From Viscum album (lineage: Eukaryota; Streptophyta; Magnoliopsida; Santalales; Viscaceae): a stretch of 64,000 nucleotides of DNA. A program made the position numbers and the translations under genes. The stretch's first letter is position 1; each line of letters starts with the position of its first letter. Shown here piece by piece: positions 24,906 through 38,370 of the stretch. The stretch is taken from positions 602,912,818 to 602,976,817 of the forward strand of contig OY728158.1 of assembly GCA_963277665.1 (NCBI GenBank). Reading direction: 5' to 3'. Below the pieces are notes generated by a model. That model saw only the letters and a list, made by a program, of their open reading frames with translations, was not told where the DNA came from and did not search any database.

Positions 24906-25640
24906 TTTTACCCTTATGTTGGAACCCATTCCAATGTAAGGGTATCACCCCTTTACCCTTAAACAAACACTATTTATAACGGTAACTATCCTCATCCTTT
25001 ACATAGATGCTCTACAGAAGGGTAATATCATTACATTGTGCCAACTAGAAGTTGTCATGTAATGTTAAGTTAGTTCGTACCTTTATACTTCTAAAATTAA
25101 ATGAATTTCATTATTGTATTGATTATATTATCTTTAAATGAACGCTTCATGTATTGGTAGTTATCTATATACGTTAACGTACTTGTTAGAAAACACTATA
25201 TAAGGGTACCACATTCACAAATCCATCTCAAAAATGGGTATGACCATTACGTAGCCCTTTATGTGTAAGGGAAAACAATATGTTACCCTTACATAAAACA
25301 TTATAAACATTCCTACCATTACAAGTAAAGGAAGTCTATATAATATCCTTATGTTACACCTTTATGTAAACCATTTGCATAAGGGTTACAATTCAAAAAA
25401 CCTTTACGTGAACATTTCACATAAAGGTAATCATTAAGTATCCTTTATTGTGTATTGGTAATGCCTTAGTAAAACTTAGAAGTCTCAGTTTCCTAAGGGT
25501 AAGACCATAATTACCTTTACATTTTCCATCTATGTAAGTTAAAACCTTTCTCCATATTTTTGGAAAACCAGAAAAAACATTTTCTACTTTTTTGATTTTA
25601 TTCTTCATTTCCATAAATGATTTCTTAAAACATAAGCATG
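24906..25640. repeat. cluster of inverted short motifs, possible DNA-transposon end or foldback element
   Basis: About sixteen variants of CCCTTATGTAA, or its reverse, occur in both orientations within roughly 730 bp, for example near 24,912, 24,936, 24,952, 25,017, 25,204, 25,284, 25,350, 25,379, 25,400 and 25,494. Two pairs form clear hairpins: 25,400-25,428 and the pair around 25,258-25,300. Dense short repeats in both orientations are typical of subterminal regions of CACTA or foldback DNA transposons. No transposase or terminal inverted repeat was found, so the family is not assigned. The open frame at 25,417-25,680 (minus) overlaps the repeats and is not supported as a gene. Confidence 0.45.
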
Positions 25641-26687
25641 GACCCCTCAGATAAAACTGATGTATTTTCTTAGAGTACAATAAAAAATAATATTAGAAAT
25701 AGTGTAAGTGATATATTCTGTTTTCTGAGGATCTCTCTAAAAGATAACATGAAACCTGTACAAAACTAAAATGAAGAATTATTGTAAATAGGTAATACCT
25801 TACACTAGAGAGCCACTACATAATTATTGATCTTATACAGAGTATATTAATAGGGATCTGAATTTAGAAAACAAAATCATCCCACCTCTGTATTTATCAA
25901 GGGGATGATCGGAATAATCTGATGTTCAGATGAGATCCATATTCTCTCCCTGATGTTCTAGTACCTCAATATATAAAGAAGGATGGCGAAGAGAGCTATG
26001 AGTTTTCTGATGTTTTGAACAAGAACAAGGATATGAATCCACAAACAGTCATTGTAATATTTAAGTATGGTTTATAAATCCACAAGGAAACCCCTTGGGC
26101 TGTATAATTTAATCATGAGTTCATAACACATGAGTGAATGTTTTGGCTAATAAATGCATTCATCATTTGAATACAATCACTTCTCAACATTTCATTTTAT
26201 GAAAGTAGTTCCTTAAATTATAGCGTTGACCCCAATAGAATTGAATATAATTTTTTTAATAAAATTTCAATACATATCGGATATTATAAGAGGTTATTAA
26301 GTAAATAATCAAGGATAATTATTATTCCCCATACAACTAGGACACATTTTTAACCAATGTTAATTATAAAAGATATATGTCAATGAGATCAAAGAATTAA
26401 TACATTCTTTTACAACAATGAATATGGAAGTTTAAGACCCTGAAAATTAATATTTTTTATAATGTTGATTTGAAGATAAATAAGTGTAATTAAATACATC
26501 TATGAAAAATATATCTATCTTTTTAACGAATAATATTTGAGGAAGAATTTCATATTAAGAATCATATTTTTGAAATGATTTGTTTTATAAATATTATATG
26601 TCGGGGGTTTATAAATAATTATGATGGTCCGTATCCAAAAAATGGTCAAAAAACCTAATCCACAAGGGCCATATAAATCTAACGTAT
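25641..26687. other. AT-rich DNA without recognisable gene
   Basis: Nothing recognisable is seen between the motif cluster and the start of the copia LTR at 26,688. The minus-strand frame at 26,515-26,721 runs into the LTR and has no motif. Confidence 0.4.
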
Positions 26688-28981
26688 TGTTGGAGAAAGT
26701 GCTAATATAAGTTAGATCCAACTAGAGTAGGTAACAAAGTTCCATGGGTGAGTGCCTGTGGGGGTAGGCATGCTTCCACATGGAGGTGCACAAGAGGGCA
26801 TGTGTGAGTGAGAATATTGGTGGTTATGTGGGCTTGTTCAGTGAGGTGCAGACCATGATGCATGGTTTTTGAAATGTGGTTTCAGAATGGAGCTCAGGCT
26901 ACACGTATAAATCTGCTGAAGAAATGAAATGAGTTAGAAAGGTTTGATCAAATGTGGAAGGAACCAATGTGGGATATTATGGGGTAGGATTTTGTCAACA
27001 ATAATTAAAATGTTTTGTATATATCACAACCATATGATCTATCAATTTGTGACCTTTTAATAGCTATCATGTGTAACATTTATCCCTGGTCTTAACCTAA
27101 TGATCCCAACACTTTTTCTTTCTGAGTATTTGTATGTTGAAATATCTCAATGACCGAACCATCTTCCTTAGAGTATGTTGACCATTGGTGATTGAAAAAG
27201 GCTCAAACAATGAATAAAACAAACATTTATGTTATCCTGAACTTGAATATTCCTGTTTAAGTAGAATCCCACAACCGAATAAAATTACATGATAGTGATC
27301 ATTTGTGGAAATTATTAGAGCATGATGAGCATGTGATAATATCATGTATGTGGATCCAATATCACATAAGGAGGCTTTATCATATTGGAGTGGAAAATAT
27401 GTATTTAGGTTTCATGTAAGTATGATATAATTTATTTACCAAACACTTTAGTGACATTATTATCAATTATTGATGTGACATAAAAATTAAAAGAGACGCG
27501 GTGGAGATATCACCTATAAATACCATGGGACAAAGGCCTATAAACACGACTTCAATCAAAATAAATTTACCTTTTCATCTTCATTTTCTTGAATTAAATA
27601 AAGAAGCATGAAGCTCTTTTCTTGTATGAATAAGAAATATTCTTCTGAGACATACCCTGCTACATAAAGGATATGAGATTTTGTAAATATTATCAAGATT
27701 TTTCAATGCTTTTTTAATACCATGAACATTATTTTACAACACAATCATCATTTCATTAAAGAACTATTTCAGCGAAGCCTCATTAGTTTACATGAATCTC
27801 CTTGGATAACATGAAGATAAAAAGCTATAATTATTTATATTCACCGAGTTTCATAAATCAATCTTCCATGCATGAGGAATGACTTGCAGGACATACATGC
27901 ATTTATAATAACTATGAAATCCACACCCATTTAGGTTTTCATAACGAAGACAATTTTTATCCCGAGAAAGATATTACAAGAATATTTTTTTCTTGATATA
28001 CAAGGAACCTTGAATAAAAAATGTTGATAAAGTGAAAATAAAATAATAACAAGGTTATGTGTACTAGGTTTTTGATTATAAGTGCATTCCATTCATGCAT
28101 AAAGGTCCATTGAGTTAATCTTGAGAAGACAACTTAAATAGAACAGTGGTAATTCAAGAATAGAGTAATTTTGTAAGTGTTATATTATTCTTTCTTAAAA
28201 TATTAATTGATGAAGTTCTTTTCATATCTTTCACACATCCAAAGCGTGGCCACAAATTCATCATAACGGTGGAAGAATATCTTCCTAAGAATTTTTTCTC
28301 TGAGGAAACTATTCATATTCAGGAGATCATAATTATTAATCAAGGTTGATATAATTTACTAGTTTCTATTGAAGGTATTTTAATTTTTAAACATTTTGAT
28401 CATATATAGAACACTTATAGAAGAAGTTCGACATGAAAAAAGATGAGGAAGTTCTACTATTTGATCAACAGTGAAGAAGAAGAGTGTGTGATGCAGTATA
28501 ACGATCATCTTGTGTGATTGAAGAGTGTGAATGCTAATGTGAAGTCCAGTAACACTATGTGAAGAAGTATAAAGATACTCTTGTTTGAATTAAGAATGTG
28601 AAGACCAATTTAGACTATGGTAACACCGTGTGAAGTTGTCTATCCACCCTTTTATGTGGACTCAAGAATTATGATACAATGTTACATTGTATTAGCCATT
28701 TTAATTGATAAAATGATTATAGTTGAGAATCCATGTGGGTCGGTTGGGGGGGGGGCAGCATGACCAACATCACAAAAAATAAGTATTTGTATGAAACCTT
28801 GTATATAACACACACCATGCTATCTCATATCATTTTTGTATGTGATGTGTGACTATTAGATATCATGGAGTGGATCAGGAACATTATCAATTTTAATAGG
28901 TTTATTTCAATAAAAGAATTTGTAAAATGAATACCACTGATTCAACCCCTCTTAGTTGTTAATCCAACTTAGGGCTTTATA
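26688..28981 (+). repeat. 5' LTR of the copia-type element
   Basis: It starts with TGTTGGAGAAAGTGCTAAT, matched at 32,120 by TGTGGTAGAAATCTTAAT. Shared landmarks include GTGATAATATCATGTATGTGG (from 27,332) against the block from 32,779, and CCTATAAATA at 27,513 against 32,948. It ends in GGCTTTATA directly before the primer site. A run of ten G residues lies at 28,746-28,755. The right part (28,400-28,981) has no counterpart in the truncated 3' copy. Confidence 0.8.
27513..27522 (+). promoter_or_regulatory. TATA box of the 5' LTR
   Basis: CCTATAAATA occurs at the same relative place in both LTR copies (here and at 32,948-32,957) and fits the CTATAAATA promoter usual in plant copia LTRs. Conservation in both copies supports it. 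Transcription would run to the right. Confidence 0.6.
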
Positions 28982-28998
28982 ATTGGTACCAAAATAAG
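28982..28998 (+). other. primer binding site (tRNA-iMet type)
   Basis: ATTGGTACCAAAATAAGGT follows the LTR end directly and resembles TTGGTATCAGAGC, the complement of the plant initiator-Met tRNA 3' end, with several substitutions. It fixes the LTR boundary and the plus orientation. Confidence 0.65.
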
Positions 28999-31900
28999 GT
29001 TCCCTCTAAAGACCAAGAAACCTTGTGGAGAAAGATATATCCTTTTTCTATTAGGTGGTACAACATTTCTGAATTAGTGAATACTATCAGAACATATGAA
29101 GTAAATATTTAATGAGTTTATAGAATAGAATTATATGAAAGATTAAATATATGTCCCAATTATAGAAAATCTGGAACTATAAAAAAAGAATATAATGAAT
29201 ATTGAAAAAATGGAGAAGGAATAGGATACATAATTTAGTAAATAATAAAGGATTGTTTGATGAATTATATTGTGATGGAGATTTCTTTAAGAATCATTCA
29301 ATGATTTAGACCTTGAAATCAAGGATTATTTGAAGAAAGTTACTATTGAAATAGTTTCACTTATATTATAATATATCAAGAGACTTCATAGTGAAATATC
29401 ATAGCTAGAAGATGAATCACATGTAATAGATTAAACACTAGAGAAAAATTTATAAAATTTTAATTCTCTCATTAAACATGACAAATTCAAATATTAAACA
29501 ACAATGCTTTATAAAGATAGGGTTACCTTTACTGAGAGATTGAAGGAGGAAATTTTGAATATTTTCAATAAATAATTTTCATTAGTTTATGAATAATTTA
29601 TAAAAATATTGTGTGAGAAGGATGTGATATAAATAGTTCTTTTAGAGGTTATTAATACACATGAGACACATTCCAAAATCTCTATGAATTCTAAAGAAGA
29701 TGAAGCACGAATGAAGTAAGGAATATTGAAGTGTTTGACAATTATATGAAAAATACAAGTAAAATGAATGAGGATCAGATAATAATGTTTGAAAATATTT
29801 TGGAAGAGTATTTTAGATTAGCATAAAAGAAAGAAATAATTTCAACGTGAAACTTTTTAAACTAGAGGCAATATTAAATGTTTCAGAAACACTATTTAAG
29901 ACTACTACCAAAAAAGTAGAAAATAAGGCTTCTGCTACTCTAATCATTAATGAAGTTCATGACTCCAAGAATACTAAAAAGTGAGTAAAATAAATATAAG
30001 ATCATGTAATGAATCATCTTCATCAAGATTAGGGAAATAGGTAACACATTGTTCATCTAAAACTATTTATACTAATATATTTTCATCTTCTAGTACAAGT
30101 TAAAAATTGAAAACTAGACATACATGGGAGAAAACATCAAATGAATACCCCATTTCATAATTAATGTTTGATGTTAATAAATGAAATAAAACATTTTCCC
30201 CACATAAATCCCATAATAAGAATAATATTGTCCAACATTTGTAAGGGGTCAAATATTTCCAGAATGTTGCATAGATAAAAAGAAAAATTTACTAGTTATA
30301 GTTGGTATTATGGAAAATGTAGATAGTAGGACACTTTTATTTGTATAAATTTTCATAGTATGATAAATAAATAAGGGATACATCAAGGGGAATATATTAG
30401 TTTAAAAAATAATGAATTCATAATAGGTGGAAGGTAAGTCACGCAAGTGATGTGTACAAAAGAAGCAAAATGATAATCACATGTCTCAAAAGAAGTTTAT
30501 TAAGAAACTAAAAAGGATTTCAAATATACTATAAAAATATGATTATACTATGGAAATACATGATATATCAAGGATCATTATAAAAATTTCATTGAAATAA
30601 AAATTAATAGTTATATAATGAAATTAATGAAAGAATGAATTCAAGAATGAAATTAGAATTTTTTATTGATTAATGAAATCCGAGATGAAGATTTAAACAT
30701 GTTTCTTAAGAGTGGATATTAAAAAGTTGAGGAGAAATTTTATGGAATATCGTAGAAGACTATTCATGTTAGGAATTAATTTCAAAATTTTAGGCCAGAT
30801 TAATCAAAATTATCTATAAAAATAGAGAATGTTTAAAGACAGAAAAAGGGAATTAATAGGGCATGAAAAGTGTGTAAATGAATGTTGTTGTACATGTAGT
30901 GTAAAAAGATAAAAAATAAATATTCCCATATTCATATGAAACAAAAAAGACAACTCATAAAATATTTTTTTCTAAAATGAAGAAGAATTATAGGTTGTGA
31001 GGAAACTCCTCACCACAATACGTTCCTTATAATGTAGATGTACTTCCTAACTCCCTTACCATTGTTTATATGAAATAAAATATAGGAAATTGAAAGAGAA
31101 GTGATTTTCATCATGGATTTCATCAATTTAATGGATGACTAATTTGTTGTATCCTTTAAATTGGAGGAACAATTATGCTAAATTATAACCGTCACCCTTG
31201 AACAACTTCCTTGACCATGAAAAACTATTTCCCAAGGGGGATTGATGGTTCATTTCTATGATGAGTAACAGAGGAGTATTTTTTTATGCACATTAATTGT
31301 TTTTATGTGTTTGATAATATGTATTAAGATATATCTAGAAGTAATTTCTAATATATCCTTTAAAATAAATAACATGAATGATATTTTGGAATTCATCATA
31401 GTTAAATATTCATTGGGCATAACTTTGATGCCTTGGTAACATAACTCTTTTTTTTCTACACCTGGTTACCCTACATATACTATGATTTTACCAAATAAAA
31501 GCTTATTTTCTTTATAAAGATAGTGGTTCCATTATTTATGTTGTGATAAGTATTCAATTTATAAATAAACAATGATAAGTTGAGACGATAACCCCAAAAT
31601 ATATGTTTTTATTTATTGTCAATAATGGGGGAAGAAAAAAGAAGATAATTCATATATTGAATACATGAAAGATACTGAAAAAACAAAGTGGTTATTATTG
31701 AACCCAATATACTTGAATTACATTTTATATGAAGTGAAAGTAATGTAGAGTTACTATTCTATTTATAATTATGATGGTTTTTATACTTGTATTAAATCTT
31801 CAATACATGTTTCAATGGTGTTGAAGAACCGACATGTTGTCTGAAATAATAAAGAAGGAATATATAGAGCATGAGAAAGAATATTTTACACAATAATTAA

Positions 31901-32119
31901 TTGAATATTATGAAGAGGAATTAAAAAAGTCCTAGAAAAATATATCCCTATTTTTCATGAAGAATATTTCTAGGATGAACATGATATTAATAATTATATT
32001 TGAGAAAGGATCGATTTTATAAATTTTATACTTAGGATTTTTCTAAGTATTTATTACCAGACCTATACAAAACAATGGGATAATAAAACTTCCAAAAGGA
32101 TCAAATATATATAATTTAT
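28999..32119 (+). pseudogene. degenerate interior with gag zinc-knuckle remnant
   Basis: The clearest signal is YYGNT, stop, YIKDHYKNF near 30,530-30,590. It fits a C-x2-C-x4-H-x4-C knuckle in which two Cys have become Tyr, Gly a stop and His Tyr, all G-to-A or C-to-T changes on the coding strand. Upstream, 29,080-29,420 is A-rich with a composition like copia gag, but no domain can be aligned securely. From 30,600 to 32,119 I see no protease, integrase or RT motif. No frame exceeds 60 codons. Confidence 0.4.
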
Positions 32120-33800
32120 TGTGGTAGAAATCTTAATGACAATGGACAGATAGCCTAAGAATCTCACAAGACAACAACAGTGGGATCATACCTGGGAAGG
32201 TGGGTGTGCACATGAGGGCTTACATCAGGACACAAGTGAGCGTGTATGTTGGAGGGAAGGTGGGACTATGCGGGGATGAAAAAACCATGAATCTCGACGT
32301 ATGTGTTGTAGTCATGCGAGTGGAACCTAGTCAAGTTTCATTTTTACCTTTTAAGGAACAAAATTATTTATAAAGGAGTGATAGACCATGGGAGGAACTA
32401 ATGTGGGATAGTGAAGAGTGGGATATGTTCACCTATTATTACTATATTATTGATATATCATGGATGTCCAATATGTTCATTTGTGATCATTCAACCACTT
32501 CCGTATGTTATCTTCTTCACTAGAATTAATTTAACAACCCTAAAACATCTTTTTGTAGAGTATTTATAGGCTGTGATGTCTCCACGATTGATCTATCTTC
32601 CATATAAAATGTCATATTTTTTTATTGATTTAGAAGGGCGTAAATAATGACTACTCCATTCATGGATGATATACTTTGTTTGAATATATTAGTTCAAGTG
32701 GAATACCATGATCAAATGATGTTATAACATGATAATAATTTTAGGACTTTATAGGAGTATGAGGAGCATGAGATAATAACATGCATGTGATTCTAGTATC
32801 ATAGTAAGAGGCTTTATTTCATAAAAAACACCATGATGTTAAAATCATGTAAGTCCGAGATATTTGATTTACTAAATTAGTCAATGATATTATATTTGAA
32901 AGAATCAACATGGTATTGAACATAGAAGAGAGGTAGTAGAGGTATAACCTATAAATATCGAGTGACTAAGGACTATATTCCATTCAAATATATTGAGGCT
33001 CATGTTTTCCATTGTGAAACATTGAACCACAAATCTCTCCACTTGCATGGACAAGAAGGCCACATAGAAGACTTACATAGAAATGTGAATGAGAGGATAA
33101 TCCATGAATAATTTAAAGATTTTGGGAATCATTTTGAATATAGAGAACATGAGTTTAAAATATACTCATCATTTGTGGAAATAATTGATTCTATGAGGCT
33201 TCAATTGTTTGAGTGAAGATCTTTGGATATCACGAAGATGAGAAACAATAACTATTCATATACACCAAGTTTCATGAATCCCTATATTATATGTGAGTAA
33301 GAACTTGACCAAAATACATGCATGTAGAATAACCATGACATCCAAACCCATTCAGGTTTGTGCAAGGAAAAAATTGGTTTGTGAGAGAAATATAGTGTAA
33401 GAATAAAAATTGGATAAAATATACAAGGAAAATTGAATAAAATAAATTTATAAAGGTTATATAAAATAATAATAGGATTATGTGTACAGATTATGGATGA
33501 AAATTGCATGAAATCCATTGATGAAGTTCCAATGAGGTAATATTAAGAAAATAACCAAAAAAAATGTAGAAATTCAAGAAGAGAATTATTTATGTAGTGT
33601 CAGATTATTATTTCATAAATAATTTTTGAAGAAATAATGTGCATCTATTTCTAACATAGGGAGTAAGTCTAGAGCTTTAATAGATGAAAGGAAGAATATT
33701 TTCCCAAGTGTTGTTACACTGAGGCTATTTATCATATAAAAGTGGTAAATTTTTTTGAGGAAGACTAACATTCTTGATTAGTGGCTGTTGAAGGTAATTG
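32120..33800 (+). repeat. truncated 3' LTR of the copia-type element
   Basis: It matches the 5' LTR from its first base to the TTGAAGGTA block (28,368 against about 33,787), after which similarity stops. The expected remaining 600 bp are absent from the adjacent sequence. Either the end was deleted or the following gypsy element inserted here and the missing part lies beyond the window. It retains the TATA box at 32,948-32,957. The open frame at 33,282-33,518 (minus) is a shadow. Confidence 0.7.
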
Positions 33801-34690
33801 AAGTTATAAAATAGTGGAGTAGAACCAGTACACTAATGGAGTAATGTTTATGGAAATGCTTTGAAAACAAAGTTATTGGTATGTTTTATAAACTATGATA
33901 AAGAGAGATTTTCAATTTTTTATATTAAAATTTGTGACTTTGTATCTCAAGAATTATCTTTATTTATTGAGCATAATTATTTTATTTTATAAAGTTTTTG
34001 TGTGAAGCACTTGGTGGGATCCTACATGTATTTTTTTTCTCACACCATGCATATGCCTTGGTGTGTATGTAGATCTTTTTTGGTTTGATACAGGTAAAGG
34101 TAAGGCACCATAGGGCGACAGTGGGTTTTCTCTTTAGTAAGGTGTGGGAATCTATAGGTAATTACATATCATGTGGAGTTCTAGTTTTTCAATAATAATT
34201 ATTTGTTTTATCATTGTGGTTATTGGCGCCCTATTTTTTCTTTCTTTATTATCTTTTCTATAGTGGAATTGTATTGGAATACCATATATCCTTTTTCATG
34301 TTTCCTGATTTATGTTATATTATACAAAAACCATTACCAATGGTAGTCCTTGATGGCCTGATGATTATGGATGGCATTTTTGGATCGATAAAACATTTCC
34401 AATTGTGACTATAATGGATCGGGTCCGGGACAATTGGGTAACCTGGGTCGGTTTATGACCAACCAAATATTCATATATTTTTAAATTATGGACTTGGAAA
34501 TCAAGATGTAAGGGATGTGATCATACCTTTATCAAATTAATTATCAACTATATATCTATGTAAATATCAAAGAAGCATATAAGGATGATATGGAGTAAGA
34601 AAGTGGGTAATAGTAATTTTATAGTTTAACCTTGTGAAAGAAAGATTTATTTGACTTAGAACCCAGATATGTGTCCCATCTTTTCCATAG
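33801..34690 (+). other. unassigned; possibly LTR or leader of the split gypsy element
   Basis: This stretch lies between the truncated copia LTR and the integrase remnant. It begins with TTTTATAAACTATGATAA, which also occurs in the gypsy LTR at 10,555, and has the T-rich texture of a gypsy LTR up to about 34,240. No partner copy is in the window, so this is only an inference. The open frame at 34,214-34,408 has no recognisable motif. Confidence 0.25.
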
Positions 34691-34699
34691 TGAAAGAAT

Positions 34700-35397
34700 G
34701 AGCTTTTGGATGATGGACATGACTCAATATTATCTATTATACTCGGAAGAAATATATTTATAGTGATATTATGGAGAAAATATAGTGGGGAAGCACAAAG
34801 TGGGTGATTATAGATTATATATATCTACTCTTGATTTTCCTTTAAATTATGATAATGGTAATATCTCTAAAATGGGATGCCACAATTAACCATAATAGTG
34901 TTGAAGTTAGAGAACATAACCATGGTTTTGATCATTGATTTTATTACTACTTATAAAGAAAATAATGTTATTTTGTAGTGGGTGAAGGATTTACTAATAT
35001 TTGAAACTTTATTGCCATTTGAGGTGATTCCTTACGTGATAAACTCAAAAATATATATATAAAGTAATTGATAATGTTGTATAGAGTACCACTTTAAATT
35101 TTTTATAATTGAGATCCAAGGATCCCCTTGAAGTTCAATAGAATTCTCTAGAATCATTTGATATAGATCCAATATCTAGCATAAATTATTATCCCTAAAT
35201 TGATGGTCAATATGAAAGGACTATTAATACAACGAAATACATTCTAATATGTTTCTTACCATATTTAAAATAATGGTGGGATCAACATATTCTTTCATTC
35301 ATGTAATCATATAACAAAATTTTCCCCTCTAGTTTCCAAATTTCACCATATGAGGCTCTATATGGGAAAAATATTTAGTAATAACATGCATGGATAA
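34700..35397 (+). pseudogene. gypsy integrase remnant, N-terminal part (split gene)
   Basis: Plus-strand blocks in order are LIIDFITTYKENN (near 34,938-34,975, first catalytic Asp region), YNWDP-like after GVP (near 35,085-35,125, where the second catalytic Asp is lost), YERTINTTKYIL (near 35,210-35,255, keeping the catalytic Glu of Q-S-E-R-T-I) and SPYEALYGKN (35,343-35,373). The last is the conserved A-P-Y-E-A-L-Y-G-R motif, after which the integrase should continue for 150 or more residues. Instead, sequence homology stops at 35,397, where an LTR begins after GATAA. The continuation is recognised at 63.0 kb. Confidence 0.8.
35393..35397 (+). repeat. target-site duplication GATAA (left)
   Basis: GATAA directly precedes the LTR start TGTAACAACC at 35,398. 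The same five bases directly follow the end of the second LTR at 48,718-48,722. Confidence 0.85.
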
Positions 35398-38352
35398 TGT
35401 AACAACCCATGTTTTGAGCCAAGGATTAATTTCAATGGAATTTGGTTTTGTAATTTGGTGGATGGTTCATTCTTTGATTTGAGATTCAGAACATAATTAC
35501 AAGAGTTGATACACTCAAAATGATTTTTTAGAATTATCTAAAGTCATGGGGGTTCCGCAAATGTTCTGTTGAGTTTTGCTAGAATTGATCCCTAGAAACT
35601 CAGGTTTTGGTGGAGTGGTAAGGGAGCATAGTTTCTCTGAAATGGTATTCCCCCAGTGTAAATTTTACACCTTGTGCAAGTGATAAGAAGTGACCCACAC
35701 AAGATAAACAATATTTACCCAAACCATGTGCCTAGCCCTCATACTTAATTCCACTTAGGCAATGTGTATACACTGTTTGGAACACTTTTAGCATGTGATT
35801 GGTCAAACCATGCCTGGATTGGTACTTAATATGTTGGATATGCATGGTTTTGAACCATGCATCCAAATCATGAGGCCCTATCATTAAGGTTGAATTTATG
35901 AAATTTACCTTAATGAACTCAAAATCCATTTTCCTTCTTTCTTATTTTCCCCAATAGAAAGAACCTCTATTTTTCATCTAGTGGATTCCTCAAGATCCTT
36001 CACAGAGGGATCATGATATCTCATAGATCTATAATCTTATTCAAGCACCATCAAAAGATTTATATAGATAGAGGTATTCACTCAAACCCTCATACATTCT
36101 ATCTTAGTTTCTCTTCCTATCTATTGTACTATTTTTGTGTGATCTCAGTTTCTATATTTTTAGGGAGAATTTATGTTTCATCAATTTCTATCAAATTGGA
36201 TTGAATCATTAATTAATATTAGATGATTAGGGTATCCTAAGAATGAGGTAAATGGTCTATAGATATTTAGAAAAGTTTCTATTGATTTATAAATATTTTC
36301 ATTACACAGTGAAACATAAATTATTGTGCATCTCTTTAAAATATATGAATTCATTTTAAATTGGTATACTCACCTTGATATACTACCATTGATCATTGTT
36401 TATTAATTTGAGGATTCCATACTCAATCATGGACACCCCTTTAGTATTAAATATTTATTTCCCCATTAATAATTAATTTATTAAATTCATGAAACTTCAT
36501 ATAAGAATTTTTCTTGGATTATAAATGTAATTTTCTCTTATAGGTAGTTTCCCAATTAATGATAGTACCCCCTAACTTCCATGTTGAAACCCGTGATTGA
36601 TTTTCCATGTTCAGTTTCTTTCTAAAATAATCCATTTGGTTGAATTGAGTTATGCCTCCTGAATGGGATGATTTCTTGTATTAAATGAATTATTTGTCCA
36701 AAAATTTCATGTTTTATAATAAAACCCTTAAGATGAGGTGCGATGTGTTATAAAATAAAAAGGTGGTGATTAGTGATTTAAATCTGGCTTGGACTTATGA
36801 AGTTTTTGTTTTCATATGACTTTATGATATTTATAGATACATGGAATGATTAGTACTTGTAATCAAATGATAATATTAAATGGATTAAATAATGGACATG
36901 ACCTTCTTTGTGCCTAGTTATTTCAAAGGCCAGGTCCCTTCTAAGTGGGTTAGCATGAGTTAATTATAGAAATCATGGCCTTGATAAATTAAAATGATTA
37001 ATTATGTTGAAGGGATTTATTAATGATAATTTTATTTCCTGCATTAATTAAATAGATTAACTAAAATTAATGGTAACGGCTGATAAGGCCACATTGATCT
37101 TTCTTATTTTATTAAATACAATTATTCAATTAAAATTATCTCGGTTGTTTTGGGGATCGATAATAGAAAATCATGAGAGGGGATGTGTTCTGAATGTTTT
37201 TATTATTATTAAGCCTTTAATATAGGCTACAGAATGATGGTAAGTGTTTTTTTGGGAATGAATATTAATGCTTCTTTATATCAGGTGTTGAGTATGATGT
37301 CTCACACCATTGAAACTATATAGACAGTTTGAGGGATTCAATACGTCCCTTCTTTCGAGTGTTGTCATGATGAAACACCCTCCATTACGAGTGATGATGA
37401 GGGAATAACCCATTCAATATGGGATGTAGGGATTGTACCCCTTATTGGGTATTATAGGCTCATTTAGAATGGTTATAAATGACTGAGTTATGTCCCAGTC
37501 TATCCAGAACCTAGTATTCAAGGTATATGGATACATACATCCACACGTACTTAGTCCATATTGGTGGATGTAATATAAAACTACACTATATATAAATATA
37601 TAAATATATTGTTACTATATATATGTTCAACAATCAGATCATATTTCCAAACATGAGATAAATTAGGCAGACCAGCCAGGTGTCCTTTAGGAACCTCAAC
37701 AGGCTAGTATTTATTAATTCAGCACTGTTGATTATTTATTTATATATTCACACTACTGTTCCTTATATTCATGGATGAGATTTAGCTAAATACATTTTTG
37801 GTGGTGACTAATTGGGATTTTATCTCACAGCTTTCTTGGGCCTCCATTGCATGGGGGACATGAGAAGATCTCATGTTTGCAAGACCATGAATTATTACTT
37901 TTGTTGAATTTCTTGTACCAGGGAGTTAGAGTCATGGGATTGATATGGAGCTCAATATGCTTGAATAGATCACCCTTAGGGATTTTTATTCTTTTCTTAT
38001 TCATGTATCTCACTATTACATGTAACATGATATATGTCTTCTGTTTAAGTTTATGTATCATTATATGGACATTGATGTATTATTGTATATGTGCATTGGA
38101 CATCTCTAAATTAGTAAATATTATTCTATCTCTTATCCATATTTTGTTGATTAAAAATTCCGCTATTATCAATTATTTTTTTCTGACATACCATTGTGGT
38201 ACTCTGAACATTTGGGTATAGTCTCCCCAATATCACCTCGTGATACCCCCACTGCAAGTCAGCAGCCATTGGCATATAGGGAGGCATTCTTGAGGCCATG
38301 TGGCGACCGGTCCGGCTACTAGTTTTATAGGTAGTCGGGCACAAAGATTACA
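35398..38352 (+). repeat. 5' LTR of the 13.3-kb element
   Basis: It starts with TGTAACAACCCATGTTTTGA and ends with GATTACA. Long blocks match the 3' LTR, for example around 35,730-35,930 (46,110-46,310), 37,320-37,640 (47,700-48,005) and GCTACTAGTTTTATAGG at 38,315 (48,679). The 124-codon frame at 37,847-38,221 lies wholly within this LTR, is broken in the other copy and is not considered a gene. The same holds for the frames at 35,732-35,929, 36,013-36,204 and 37,825-38,061. Confidence 0.85.
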
Positions 38353-38355
38353 AAA

Positions 38356-38370
38356 TGGTATTAAGGTTTC
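38356..38370 (+). other. primer binding site of the 13.3-kb element
   Basis: TGGTATTAAGGTTTC lies three bases after the LTR end and resembles TGGTATCAGAGC, the tRNA-iMet type primer site, at its first seven bases. It sets the plus orientation. Confidence 0.5.

Larger units (their letters stand above)
26688..33800 (+). mobile_element. Ty1/copia-type element with 2.3-kb LTRs, 3' end missing
   Basis: A 2.29-kb 5' LTR beginning TGTTGGAGAAA is followed by a primer site resembling the initiator-Met tRNA complement, about 3.1 kb of interior, and a second LTR copy starting at 32,120. The second copy matches the first up to about 33,800, then similarity stops some 600 bp before the expected end. The interior holds a degraded zinc knuckle but no recognisable pol domain, so it is internally deleted, non-autonomous or too decayed. 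The TGTTGG start, the tRNA-iMet-like site and the CTATAAATA promoter favour copia, but without pol this is an inference. Confidence 0.7.

Noticed and set aside
28746..28755. Run of ten G residues as a regulatory site
   Set aside because: A single homopolymer in an LTR with no counterpart for comparison; it may be slippage or a sequencing artefact.
37847..38221. 124-codon open frame, the longest in the window
   Set aside because: It lies entirely within an LTR, is not open in the other LTR copy and has no recognisable motif beyond a hydrophobic composition caused by T-richness.
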